Below are positions 1 through 6,352 of a DNA stretch of 6,382 nucleotides, in pieces. A program made the position numbers and the translations under genes. Source of the stretch: an uncultured Nitrospirota bacterium (GTDB taxonomy: Bacteria > Nitrospinota > Nitrospinia > SZUA-224); contig CAJVYE010000066.1 of assembly GCA_913009285.1 (NCBI GenBank), forward strand, positions 1-6,382, written 5' to 3'. The notes beneath the pieces were generated by a model that worked only from the letters and a program-made list of their open reading frames with translations, was not told where the DNA came from and ran no database searches. Within the stretch, counting starts at the first letter, position 1. Each line of letters starts with the position of its first letter.

Positions 1-55
1 CGGCATACGAGATAAAGGAATGTGACTGGAGTTCAGACGTGTGCTCTTCCGATCT
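1..55. other. Illumina i7-side adapter left on the contig (artefact)
   Basis: This is not genomic DNA. Bases 1-13 match the end of the Illumina P7 flow-cell sequence (CGGCATACGAGAT). Bases 14-21 (AAAGGAAT) sit where the index lies; their reverse complement, ATTCCTTT, is what I recall as TruSeq index 27. Bases 22-55 match the TruSeq read-2 primer site and end in GCTCTTCCGATCT. Genomic sequence starts at 56. The GTG at 41-43 lies inside the adapter and creates a false start for the reading frame of the adjacent murJ fragment. Confidence 0.98.
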
Positions 56-805
56 GTTCAATTCCCCTTGGGTATCTTTGGTGTGGCTATGGGCATTGCC
101 GTGCTTCCGATGATGTCTGGTCAGGTAGCAAGGAATGAGATAGAAAAACTAAAGGATACACTATCCTTTGCAATACGACTAGTACTTTTTATCACAGTAC
201 CAGCAACAATAGGGCTTATACTCCTCCGGTATCCTATTATAAGCACTCTGTTTGAAAGAGGGGAATTTGTACATATCACAACAGTAGGTGTTGCACAGGC
301 ACTCTTCTATTATTCGGTAGGACTCTGTGCCTTTGCCGGTCTCAAGGTTGTTATACCAGCATTCTATTCTATGCATGACACAAAAACACCTGTAAAAATA
401 GGTGCTTATGCAATGTTAACTAATATAATACTTAATGTTATACTTATGGGGCCATTAAGGCATGGGGGACTGGCTCTAGCTACCTCGCTTTCATCATTAT
501 TGAATGTCAGCTTGCTGATATATATTTTGAGAAAGAGGATTGGAAGGATAGGGGGTAGAAAAATACTGTTTTCTTTTATAAAACTCCTTATAGTATCTAT
601 AATCATGGGGGTAATTACTAGCTTTTTTGTCCAACATTATTTTATTTATAGTGATGATCTATCACGAAGGGTATTTATTCTCTTATCAAGTATAATCATT
701 GCAGTTGTTTCATATATTTTATTATCTCTTATAGTTAAGAGTGAGGAGTTGCTGTTTTTATTGAAACTTATTAGGGGGAGAAAGGAGAAAGAACGATCAA
801 AATAA
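56..805 (+). CDS. murJ: MurJ lipid II flippase, C-terminal half (5' truncated at contig edge)
   Basis: MurJ (MviN family, MOP superfamily) flips the peptidoglycan precursor lipid II across the cytoplasmic membrane. About 249 genuine residues remain of a family length near 510-530. The fragment opens with the conserved stretch QFPLGIFGVAMG, followed by VLP, then FERGEF about 70 residues in, and FYSMHDTKTPVKI about 105 residues in; all are typical of the second half of MurJ. I count about six hydrophobic helices, consistent with the last six of the usual fourteen, and then a basic tail rich in K, R and E. The reading frame stays open upstream into adapter. The GTG at 41 would add five adapter-encoded residues (VLFRS) and should not be used, so the true start lies off the contig. 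The stop is TAA at 803-805. It is followed by 163 nt of non-coding DNA before the next gene on the same strand. Confidence 0.95.
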   Translation, partial: VQFPLGIFGVAMGIAVLPMMSGQVARNEIEKLKDTLSFAIRLVLFITVPATIGLILLRYPIISTLFERGEFVHITTVGVAQALFYYSVGLCAFAGLKVVIPAFYSMHDTKTPVKIGAYAMLTNIILNVILMGPLRHGGLALATSLSSLLNVSLLIYILRKRIGRIGGRKILFSFIKLLIVSIIMGVITSFFVQHYFIYSDDLSRRVFILLSSIIIAVVSYILLSLIVKSEELLFLLKLIRGRKEKERSK

Positions 806-837
806 CACGAGGATATCTCATGCATTTTTTTAGTTAA

Positions 838-943
838 ACTATAAATGACTTTACTGCAAAAACCTCAAAAGTGGGAACCTGCAACCTTTAGGTTGCGTAA
901 GTGGCAGTTTTATAGTAAGCTTTTTCGCAGTGAAGTCATAAAT
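838..943. repeat. Imperfect long inverted repeat between murJ and the DUF2892 gene
   Basis: Bases 845-857 (ATGACTTTACTGC) pair with 927-939 (GCAGTGAAGTCAT) over 13 positions, one of them a G-U pair. The stem extends by A858-862 against T921-925 with one bulged base at 926. A competing pairing exists: 838-845 (ACTATAAA) is the exact reverse complement of 909-916 (TTTATAGT), so the two folds cannot form completely together. The short perfect hairpin at 881-896 lies in the loop. The region could be an RNA structure in the murJ 3' end or the DUF2892 5' leader, a transcription attenuator, or the remains of a small non-coding mobile element. No open frame spans it. The repeats are read directly from the sequence; the role is unknown. 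Confidence 0.6.
881..896. repeat. Perfect 6-bp hairpin with TTTA loop, REP-like
   Basis: GCAACC and GGTTGC flank a TTTA loop, a perfect 6-bp stem with a four-base loop. The design (stem starting GC, loop TTTA, stem ending GC) is the same as in each arm of the larger palindrome at 1262-1313. The stem bases differ in a compensated way, as expected of related REP-type units. A GTGG lies just upstream (871-874), recalling the GTAG-type tetranucleotide that precedes hairpins in REP elements. No T-run follows, so it is unlikely to be an intrinsic terminator on the plus strand. Confidence 0.5.
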
Positions 944-951
944 CTTTTGAT

Positions 952-960
952 GAAAGGTGG
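952..960 (+). promoter_or_regulatory. Ribosome binding site that fixes the DUF2892 start
   Basis: The purine-rich GAAAGGTGG resembles a Shine-Dalgarno sequence and lies 8 nt before the ATG at 969. An alternative in-frame GTG at 957 falls inside this site, so it is very unlikely to be the start. Choosing the ATG at 969 also gives the usual N-terminus of the family. Confidence 0.65.
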
Positions 961-968
961 ATATAAGC

Positions 969-1154
969 ATGAAATGCAATGTAGGAACAATTGACAAAGT
1001 AGTTAGGATCATCATAGGGGTGGTTATTATAGGATTAGGATTTTATTTTAAAAGTTTGTGGGGAGCAATAGGAGCAATTCCTCTTTTTACTGCTTTTATT
1101 GGATGGTGCCCAGCTTATTTGCCTTTAGGCATCTCCACTTGCAAGGAAAAGTAA
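969..1154 (+). CDS. DUF2892 family small inner-membrane protein
   Basis: This is a 61-residue protein beginning MKCNVGTIDKVVRIIIG, the characteristic opening of DUF2892 (YgaP-type transmembrane domain) proteins. Two hydrophobic helices lie at about residues 10-27 and 29-46, joined by a short FKSLWGA turn. The C-terminal GWCPAYLPLGISTC (45-58) carries two cysteines, Cys47 and Cys58, in the usual family position. The domain occurs alone, as here, or fused to rhodanese, as in YgaP. Its biochemical role is not established, and I see no rhodanese or thiol-sulfur gene nearby to suggest one. The start at ATG 969 is chosen over GTG 957 because of the ribosome binding site. Translation ends at a double stop (TAATAA, 1152-1157). 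It converges on the glycosyltransferase gene across a 214-nt gap that contains strong palindromes. Confidence 0.88.
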   Translation: MKCNVGTIDKVVRIIIGVVIIGLGFYFKSLWGAIGAIPLFTAFIGWCPAYLPLGISTCKEK

Positions 1155-1173
1155 TAACAACCGCTTCAACATG

Positions 1174-1221
1174 GACTGCCAAAACCGCCTCTCCCTATAA
1201 GTCGCTCTGGGTTTAGCAGTC
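1174..1221. repeat. Imperfect inverted repeat after the DUF2892 gene
   Basis: Bases 1174-1186 (GACTGCCAAAACC) and 1209-1221 (GGGTTTAGCAGTC) are reverse complements at 11 of 13 positions, with a 22-nt loop. The palindrome GGTTAACC follows directly at 1222-1229. There is no T-run, so a simple intrinsic terminator is doubtful. It may be a transcript-end structure for DUF2892 or a decayed repeat unit. The rest of the 1155-1368 gap, apart from the palindrome at 1262-1313, shows nothing I can identify. Confidence 0.4.
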
Positions 1222-1261
1222 GGTTAACCAGTTAGGTTATAATAGATATGATACAAAACCG

Positions 1262-1313
1262 GTAGCCGCAGGCTTTAGCCTGCGCTTTTACGCAGGCTAA
1301 AGCCTGCGGCTAC
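1262..1313. repeat. Perfect 23-bp inverted repeat, REP-pair (BIME-like); possible terminator for the minus-strand genes
   Basis: Bases 1262-1284 and 1291-1313 are exact reverse complements separated by the 6-nt loop CTTTTA. Each arm begins (read from the outside) with GTAGCC and then holds its own small palindrome, GCAGGCTTTAGCCTGC, which can fold as a 6-bp stem with a TTTA loop. GTAG followed by a short hairpin, with two units in inverted orientation, is the known layout of REP/BIME elements mobilised by REP-associated tyrosine transposases (RAYT). No such transposase lies in the window. The site is in the gap between convergent genes, as is common for REPs. Read on the minus strand, the stem is followed by GGTTTTG, so it may also end the glycosyltransferase transcript; the short T-run makes this only plausible. 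Confidence 0.75.
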
Positions 1314-1368
1314 GGGGAGAAAAGACTTCTTGCGCGAAAACGGTGGAAGATTCAGGTAATAAATGATT

Positions 1369-2691
1369 TCATCCCTTTCTAAGCTTGATCTTTATAAAAT
1401 CATAAGTCAATAAAAAATAAAAGGGGAGATATATAATAGACTTTAAAATCAAAGATTCATGCCATATCTTTTCAGGTGAATAAAATTTAACATAGGTATA
1501 GTAAGAGAGAGGGATAAGAGAGGTGAGTAAAATCCATGCCCTACCCCTGTAAATGCAAGCAAATGGAAGGATCCACATGAGATACCATGGTTGAACCTGA
1601 AAGTAGAGGATTATAAATAGACCGATTATAATATACGCTGACCATCCAAGTTCATCATTCCTTATAAAGAGATAAATGAAAACAAAAGTTAGGATAACCC
1701 CCACCAGCATCTTGGAATCGATCATAGCAAGATGCCATGGATTGTAATAATCTTTCAAATAATGCCATAATGTGGAGTGAAATAGATAAAAGATGCTATC
1801 ATTAAACTTTTGGAGGTGTGAATAGATATTTATGCCACTAAGGAGATTCTCTATTCCACTGCGATACGGCCAAAACAGTACAATTATTATAAGAGGGAGT
1901 AGTAGTAGTGCCCTTTTATCTATCTTTTTGTAATAAAAAGGGATAAGAATTATTGGTGTATATTTTGAAAGAATAGAGAAGGACAAGGACGATACAGAGA
2001 GGAAGGGTCTGTCTTTCATTGCAAGATAGAAGGAGAGAAACAAAAAGAATATCGCCATTGAATCATTATGACCATTTGAGGCAAATTCTATCACCGATGC
2101 AGGATTCCATGCATAGATAATTACCTTTAAGATATTGTCACCTCTAAAAAGAAGTATTTTATATATAACAAATATCAAGAGAATATCAAAGATAATATAG
2201 AATAGTTTCATAAATGTAACTGTATAAGATATTTTATAAACAATAAGAGAGATGATCTGTGCCAATGGGGGATAGATTGTAGGACATCCAGGTTCATTTA
2301 CCTTGTTTGCATATTCATCTTTGATGAAGGCCAGGTTATCAGAATTTGGAGAATACTTATAAGGGTTTATCCCATGGCTTTGGACCTTTCCATCCCAGAG
2401 ATATCTGTAAATATCATCCGAGAGGGAAGGGGGGGAGGGTAATAATATTATCCTGAATAGTATTGAGAAGGATATTATTAGATACAATCTTTTTTTTACA
2501 GAGATTGTATCCATTCCCTTCTCCTTCAGAATAAAAAGGGAGATAAAATAGGGTATGAATGCTATAAGGTATAGAATGATAATTAAAAGGATCTCTTCCC
2601 ACCAATTACTTTTTACGCCGATTATCCTATAGATTATACTTAAAGCGATTCCAGGGAGGATAATTAAATACAGATCCTTTTTCTTTTGCAT
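1369..2691 (-). CDS. Multi-pass membrane glycosyltransferase, GT-C / GT87 (DUF2029)-like
   Basis: This 440-residue protein has about twelve hydrophobic segments, consistent with a GT-C fold enzyme that transfers a sugar from a polyprenyl-phosphate donor on the outer face of the membrane. Diagnostic stretches are SDDIYRYLWDGKV (91-103), whose Asp92-Asp93 pair is the likely catalytic acidic motif of the first external loop, GINPY (107-111), PTIYPP (137-142), NPASVIEFASNGHND (196-210) and QPWYLMWILPF (367-377). These match the pattern of DUF2029/GT87 and related mannosyltransferase-like proteins. Donor and acceptor cannot be told from sequence. The ATG start is 19 nt after the clpB stop, with a weak purine-rich site (AAAAAAAGG) upstream, so it is probably the last gene of the operon. 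Base composition is visibly richer in A/T (many ATA and AAA codons) than clpB, as is common for membrane proteins and not enough to claim transfer. Confidence 0.8.
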   Translation of the reverse strand: MQKKKDLYLIILPGIALSIIYRIIGVKSNWWEEILLIIILYLIAFIPYFISLFILKEKGMDTISVKKRLYLIISFSILFRIILLPSPPSLSDDIYRYLWDGKVQSHGINPYKYSPNSDNLAFIKDEYANKVNEPGCPTIYPPLAQIISLIVYKISYTVTFMKLFYIIFDILLIFVIYKILLFRGDNILKVIIYAWNPASVIEFASNGHNDSMAIFFLFLSFYLAMKDRPFLSVSSLSFSILSKYTPIILIPFYYKKIDKRALLLLPLIIIVLFWPYRSGIENLLSGINIYSHLQKFNDSIFYLFHSTLWHYLKDYYNPWHLAMIDSKMLVGVILTFVFIYLFIRNDELGWSAYIIIGLFIILYFQVQPWYLMWILPFACIYRGRAWILLTSLIPLSYYTYVKFYSPEKIWHESLILKSIIYLPFYFLLTYDFIKIKLRKG

Positions 2692-2710
2692 AGATATTAT
2701 TAGCCTTTTT

Positions 2711-5386
2711 TTATGGCTCGCTCAAAAATATCATCTCCCCTCTATCCTTATCAGCATCAATCAATACGGTATCCCCTTCTGAGAGTGAACCCTCTAATAA
2801 CTTCAGTGCAAGGGGATCCTGAATACCTTTCTGGATCGCCCTCTTTAAGGGTCTGGCACCATATACCGGATCAAATCCCTGTTGGGTAAGGAGATCCTTT
2901 GCTGCGTCGGTGAGTTTCAGATCAATTTTTTTCTCTTCAAGTCTCTTGCAGAGGTTAGTTAACTGGATATCTATTATAGATTTTATATCCTTTGACTTAA
3001 GGTTATGGAAGATTATTATATCGTCGACCCTGTTTAGAAACTCCGGTCTGAATTGGGATCTTAAGTCCTCCAATACCCTTTCCCTCATCTCCTGATATAT
3101 CTTTTTCTCATGAAGAGTATGTACATATTCTTCTGTATTCTCATCAAGGGACATCTCTGCACTTTCCTCTTTATCCTTCATACCGAGTTCTTGTATCAGT
3201 TGACTGGCGATATTTGAGGTCATTATAATAACCGTATTCTTAAAATCGACAGTTCGGCCATGTCCATCTGTCAATCTCCCATCATCAAGTACCTGTAGGA
3301 GGATGTTAAATACCTCAGAATGGGCCTTCTCTATCTCGTCAAAGAGTATTACAGAATATGGTCTTCTCCTCACAGCTTCTGTAAGATACCCCCCTTCATC
3401 ATACCCAACATATCCTGGTGGCGCACCTATAAGGCGTGACACAGAAAACTTTTCCATATACTCAGACATATCCACCCTTACCATTGCCTGATCATCGTCA
3501 AAGAGAAATTCTGCTAATGCCCTTGCTGTCTCTGTCTTTCCTACACCTGTAGGCCCGAGAAATATAAAGGAACCAATAGGTCGGTTAACATCCTGGAGTC
3601 CGGCCCGCCCCCTCCTTACTGCATTGGATACTGCTATGATTGCCTCATCTTGACCAATTACCCGTCTCTTAAGCCGTTCCTCCATCTTCACCAGCTTTTC
3701 TATTTCTCCTTCCATCATCCTGGAGACCGGAATGCCTGTCCATTTTGCTATGATAATAGCAATATCCTCATCATCTACCTCCTCCTTAAGCATTCTCTTG
3801 TCCTTCTGAAGCTCGGCTAACCTCTTATTTTCACTGTCTAGATCATTCTTAAGCTGCGTAAGTGTCCCGTATCTTAGCTCGGCTACCTTTCCAAGATCCC
3901 CTCTTCGTTCTGCCAATTGTTCTTCCAGTTTTGCCTTTTCTATCTCTTCCTTCAAGGAGCGAATCTTTTTTATGGATTCCTTCTCATTCTGCCAGTGGGC
4001 CTTCATATGGCTGCTGGTCTCCCTTAATTCTCCAAGCTCCTTCTCTATCCTTTTGAGCCTCTCGGTCGATCCTTTATCTTTCTCCTTCTTAAGCGCCTCC
4101 TTTTCTATCTCGAGCTGTATAATCTTCCGCTCGATCTCATCTATCTCTGTTGGGAGAGAATCGATCTCTATCCTGAGATGTGATGCAGCTTCATCTATTA
4201 GATCAATAGCCTTGTCTGGTAGAAATCTGTCAGTTATATATCTGTTGGAGAGTGTGGCTGCAGCAATGATTGCCGAGTCCTGTATACGGACCCCATGGTG
4301 CACCTCGTAGCGTTCCTTTAAACCCCTCAGTATAGCAATTGTATCTTCCACTGTGGGTTCACCTACATATACTGTCTGGAATCTCCTCTCAAGTGCAGCA
4401 TCTTTTTCTATATATTTGCGGTATTCATTCAAGGTTGTAGCACCTACACACCTTAGCTCACCCCTTGCTAATGCAGGTTTTAGCATGTTGGAGGCATCCA
4501 TAGAGCCCTCTGCTGCCCCTGCTCCAACAAGGGTATGAAGCTCATCAATAAATAGGATGATTCCACCAGCTGCCTCGCTTATTTCTTTTATAACAGCCTT
4601 CAGCCTATCCTCGAATTCACCACGGTACTTTGAACCAGCGATTAATGAGGCTATATCAAGGGCTACCAGTCTCTTTTCCTTCAAACCTTCAGGCACATCA
4701 CCGTTGACTATCCGCTGGGCCAGTCCCTCTATGATAGCTGTCTTACCCACTCCAGGTTCACCTATCAGAACAGGATTGTTTTTGGTTCTACGGGATAGGA
4801 CTTGAATCACCCTCCTTATCTCATCGTCACGTCCTATGACTGGATCGAGTTTCCCTTTCTTAGCTAGATTTGTCAGGTCCCTGCTGTATTTAGATAGTGC
4901 CTGATACTTATCTTCTGGACTCTGGTCAGTTACCCTCTGCGAACCCCTGACAGTAACCATTGCCTTAAGGATGAGATCTTTGGTTACACCCTCAGAAGAG
5001 AAGATAGCCGAAGATACTCCATTCTTCTCATCAGCAATAGCAATAAGGAGATGCTCGGTACTGACATACTCATCCTTTAACTGTTCTGCCTCCTTGAAGG
5101 CAGAGTCCATTACTTGTTTCAGCCTAGGGGAGATATAGACCTGTCCAACAGCCCCACTACCAGATACCTTGGGGAGTTTCTCTAATTTTTCTACCACCTT
5201 TTCAAGAATGATCTTTGGATCGGCACCTAATTTTTGAAGAATAGGTACAACTACTCCGCCGGTCTGTTCAATGAGGGCATGAAGAAGGTGCTCAACATCA
5301 ATAGTCTGATGTCCATACTTTTCCGCTATTGATTGGGCCTCCTGAATCGCCTCCTGAGCCTTTAATGTAAATTTATCAAATCGCAT
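2711..5386 (-). CDS. clpB: ClpB ATP-dependent disaggregase (Hsp100)
   Basis: ClpB is a cytosolic hexameric AAA+ chaperone that threads aggregated proteins through its pore, working with DnaK. All parts are present in 891 residues: the Clp N domain (about 1-145); the first ATPase domain with Walker A GEPGVGKT (209-216), pore loop GSKYRGEFE (251-259), Walker B ending in Asp281-Glu282 and an arginine finger at ALERRF (331-336); a coiled-coil middle domain (about 405-535, with LRYGTL at 504-509) that separates ClpB from ClpA and ClpC; and the second ATPase domain with GPTGVGKT (611-618), pore motif GYVG (658-661), Walker B VILFDE (679-684), FRPEFLNR (779-786) and sensor 2 GAR (843-845). It is longer than the usual length near 860 because of an acidic insertion at about 735-762. 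I see no CIRCE operator upstream. The start ATG follows a purine-rich leader (GAGAGAAG). Confidence 0.98.
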   Translation of the reverse strand: MRFDKFTLKAQEAIQEAQSIAEKYGHQTIDVEHLLHALIEQTGGVVVPILQKLGADPKIILEKVVEKLEKLPKVSGSGAVGQVYISPRLKQVMDSAFKEAEQLKDEYVSTEHLLIAIADEKNGVSSAIFSSEGVTKDLILKAMVTVRGSQRVTDQSPEDKYQALSKYSRDLTNLAKKGKLDPVIGRDDEIRRVIQVLSRRTKNNPVLIGEPGVGKTAIIEGLAQRIVNGDVPEGLKEKRLVALDIASLIAGSKYRGEFEDRLKAVIKEISEAAGGIILFIDELHTLVGAGAAEGSMDASNMLKPALARGELRCVGATTLNEYRKYIEKDAALERRFQTVYVGEPTVEDTIAILRGLKERYEVHHGVRIQDSAIIAAATLSNRYITDRFLPDKAIDLIDEAASHLRIEIDSLPTEIDEIERKIIQLEIEKEALKKEKDKGSTERLKRIEKELGELRETSSHMKAHWQNEKESIKKIRSLKEEIEKAKLEEQLAERRGDLGKVAELRYGTLTQLKNDLDSENKRLAELQKDKRMLKEEVDDEDIAIIIAKWTGIPVSRMMEGEIEKLVKMEERLKRRVIGQDEAIIAVSNAVRRGRAGLQDVNRPIGSFIFLGPTGVGKTETARALAEFLFDDDQAMVRVDMSEYMEKFSVSRLIGAPPGYVGYDEGGYLTEAVRRRPYSVILFDEIEKAHSEVFNILLQVLDDGRLTDGHGRTVDFKNTVIIMTSNIASQLIQELGMKDKEESAEMSLDENTEEYVHTLHEKKIYQEMRERVLEDLRSQFRPEFLNRVDDIIIFHNLKSKDIKSIIDIQLTNLCKRLEEKKIDLKLTDAAKDLLTQQGFDPVYGARPLKRAIQKGIQDPLALKLLEGSLSEGDTVLIDADKDRGEMIFLSEP

Positions 5387-5400
5387 TTTCTTCTCTCAGT

Positions 5401-5428
5401 TAGAGGTTAGAGATTGGAGGTTAGAGGT
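5401..5428. repeat. Four tandem copies of a degenerate heptamer upstream of clpB
   Basis: Reading the plus strand, four contiguous 7-base units occur: TAGAGGT, TAGAGAT, TGGAGGT and TAGAGGT. On the minus strand, the sense of clpB, this reads as repeats of ACCTCTA. The array lies within the 66-nt spacer between the diadenylate cyclase stop and the clpB start, and ends 14 nt before the clpB ATG. It may act in the mRNA leader, or simply be a simple-sequence repeat that varies in copy number. No function is shown. Confidence 0.7.
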
Positions 5429-5443
5429 ATTTTCAGCCTCCAA
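5414..5443. repeat. 7-bp inverted repeat in the spacer before clpB
   Basis: TTGGAGG (5414-5420) and CCTCCAA (5437-5443) are exact reverse complements with a 16-nt loop. One arm is part of the heptamer array. On the minus strand it lies just after the diadenylate cyclase stop, and no clear T-run follows, so it is a weak candidate for a terminator or for an mRNA-processing structure between the two genes. Confidence 0.35.
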
Positions 5444-5452
5444 CCTTCCCCC

Positions 5453-6352
5453 TTATTTAGGAGATTTCTCGATCTCCATAAATATCACACCATTCTTGAA
5501 TATACGTACAGTACCGGTCGATTCAGAGATGACTATTGCAGTTGCATCTGTTACAGATGTAATCCCGGCCGCTGCTATATGCCTACTCCCTAATCCCTGT
5601 GGAAACTTCTCCTGTTCCAGGGCAGCACTTAGATGTCTGCCTGCAGAGACTACTATCCCATCCTCACGTATAATAAAGGCCCCATCTATAGCTGAGAACT
5701 CCTTGATAGTATCTCTTAAACTAGGATCCACAATATTTCTCTCCTCTTCTGGATAGCCTCTAAAGGGATTAATTATTATTTGACGGGAGAGTTGTAATAC
5801 CTTTTTATCATCCCCAATAACAAACATAGCACCTACTGCCTTCCCCTCTCTACCCTGATGGGCAAGTTCTACAGCAAGATTTAGAACTGTTTCAAAAACT
5901 TCAGGTTTTAATTTAACTGTTATATCTGATATGTTATTCGATGTCAGTACCTCGAACTCCCTACCTATATCCAATACTACAATATTATCGAGATTATCAA
6001 GGGAACCAAACCTAGGTATACCTGATATACAAACGATCTTATCTCCCTTTCCCACAATACTTGCAGACAGCGCCATAACAACCGCTATCTTTATCTGCCC
6101 TACACGGGTAAGATTGACATTTGGCACCATAAGCACTTTTTTTGCCATCGTTGATGCCTTCCTGAATGTCTCTTTATTCCTCGTCACAAATATTATATCT
6201 TGCCTTTTTGACAGATATTTCAATATATCAAAATCATTAATCACATCGGCACATAAAAGGATAGTACTCGCCTTTATCTTTGTAGCTATCTCACTGGCTG
6301 ATTCGATAATCACCTTATTTAGAGGCTGTTCGGTCTCCTTCTTGGATGTCTC
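5453..6352 (-). CDS. dacZ: Diadenylate cyclase, DacZ-like (PK C-like domain + DAC domain), 5' end missing
   Basis: This enzyme would make the second messenger c-di-AMP from two ATP. Numbering from the GTG at 6313, residues 1-120 resemble the alpha/beta C-terminal domain of pyruvate kinase (ASEIATKIKASTILL, and VGKGDKIVCISGIP at 87-100). The DAC (DisA_N) domain follows, with GAMFVIGDD (161-169), INPFRGY (181-187), the catalytic DGA (210-212), GSRHIAAA (242-249) and ISEST (262-266). This order is that of the archaeal DacZ/CdaZ class; DisA's DNA-binding helix-hairpin-helix and CdaA's membrane helices are absent. The third position of the usual RHR motif is isoleucine. The GTG at 6313 has no well-placed ribosome binding site, and the frame stays open for 13 more codons (reading ETSKK...LNK) to the adapter, so the true start is probably off the contig. 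It lies 66 nt ahead of clpB on the same strand. The family call is strong; activity is inferred. Confidence 0.88.
   Translation of the reverse strand, partial: ETSKKETEQPLNKVIIESASEIATKIKASTILLCADVINDFDILKYLSKRQDIIFVTRNKETFRKASTMAKKVLMVPNVNLTRVGQIKIAVVMALSASIVGKGDKIVCISGIPRFGSLDNLDNIVVLDIGREFEVLTSNNISDITVKLKPEVFETVLNLAVELAHQGREGKAVGAMFVIGDDKKVLQLSRQIIINPFRGYPEEERNIVDPSLRDTIKEFSAIDGAFIIREDGIVVSAGRHLSAALEQEKFPQGLGSRHIAAAGITSVTDATAIVISESTGTVRIFKNGVIFMEIEKSPK

Noticed and set aside
808..831. Possible intrinsic terminator of murJ: weak GAGG/TCTC stem followed by seven T.
   Set aside because: The stem is only about four pairs including one G-U, and is separated from the T-run by several bases.
911..916. 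TATAGT as a -10 box for the DUF2892 gene.
   Set aside because: It lies within an inverted-repeat arm, and the region 17-18 nt upstream (TTTAGG) does not resemble a -35 box.
957..968. GTG at 957 as the DUF2892 start.
   Set aside because: It overlaps the ribosome binding site for the ATG at 969, and the four extra residues are not typical of the family.
1238..1243. Exact TATAAT, candidate -10 box on the plus strand.
   Set aside because: There is no convincing -35 hexamer at 16-18 nt upstream and no plus-strand gene follows; the next gene is on the opposite strand.
3972..4310. Plus-strand open frame of 112 codons opposite the middle domain of clpB.
   Set aside because: Its serine-rich, low-complexity translation is what is expected from the reverse strand of a coiled-coil coding region.
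5387..5452. CIRCE or other heat-shock operator ahead of clpB.
   Set aside because: No TTAGCACTC/GAGTGCTAA pair is present; only the heptamer array and a 7-bp inverted repeat are seen.
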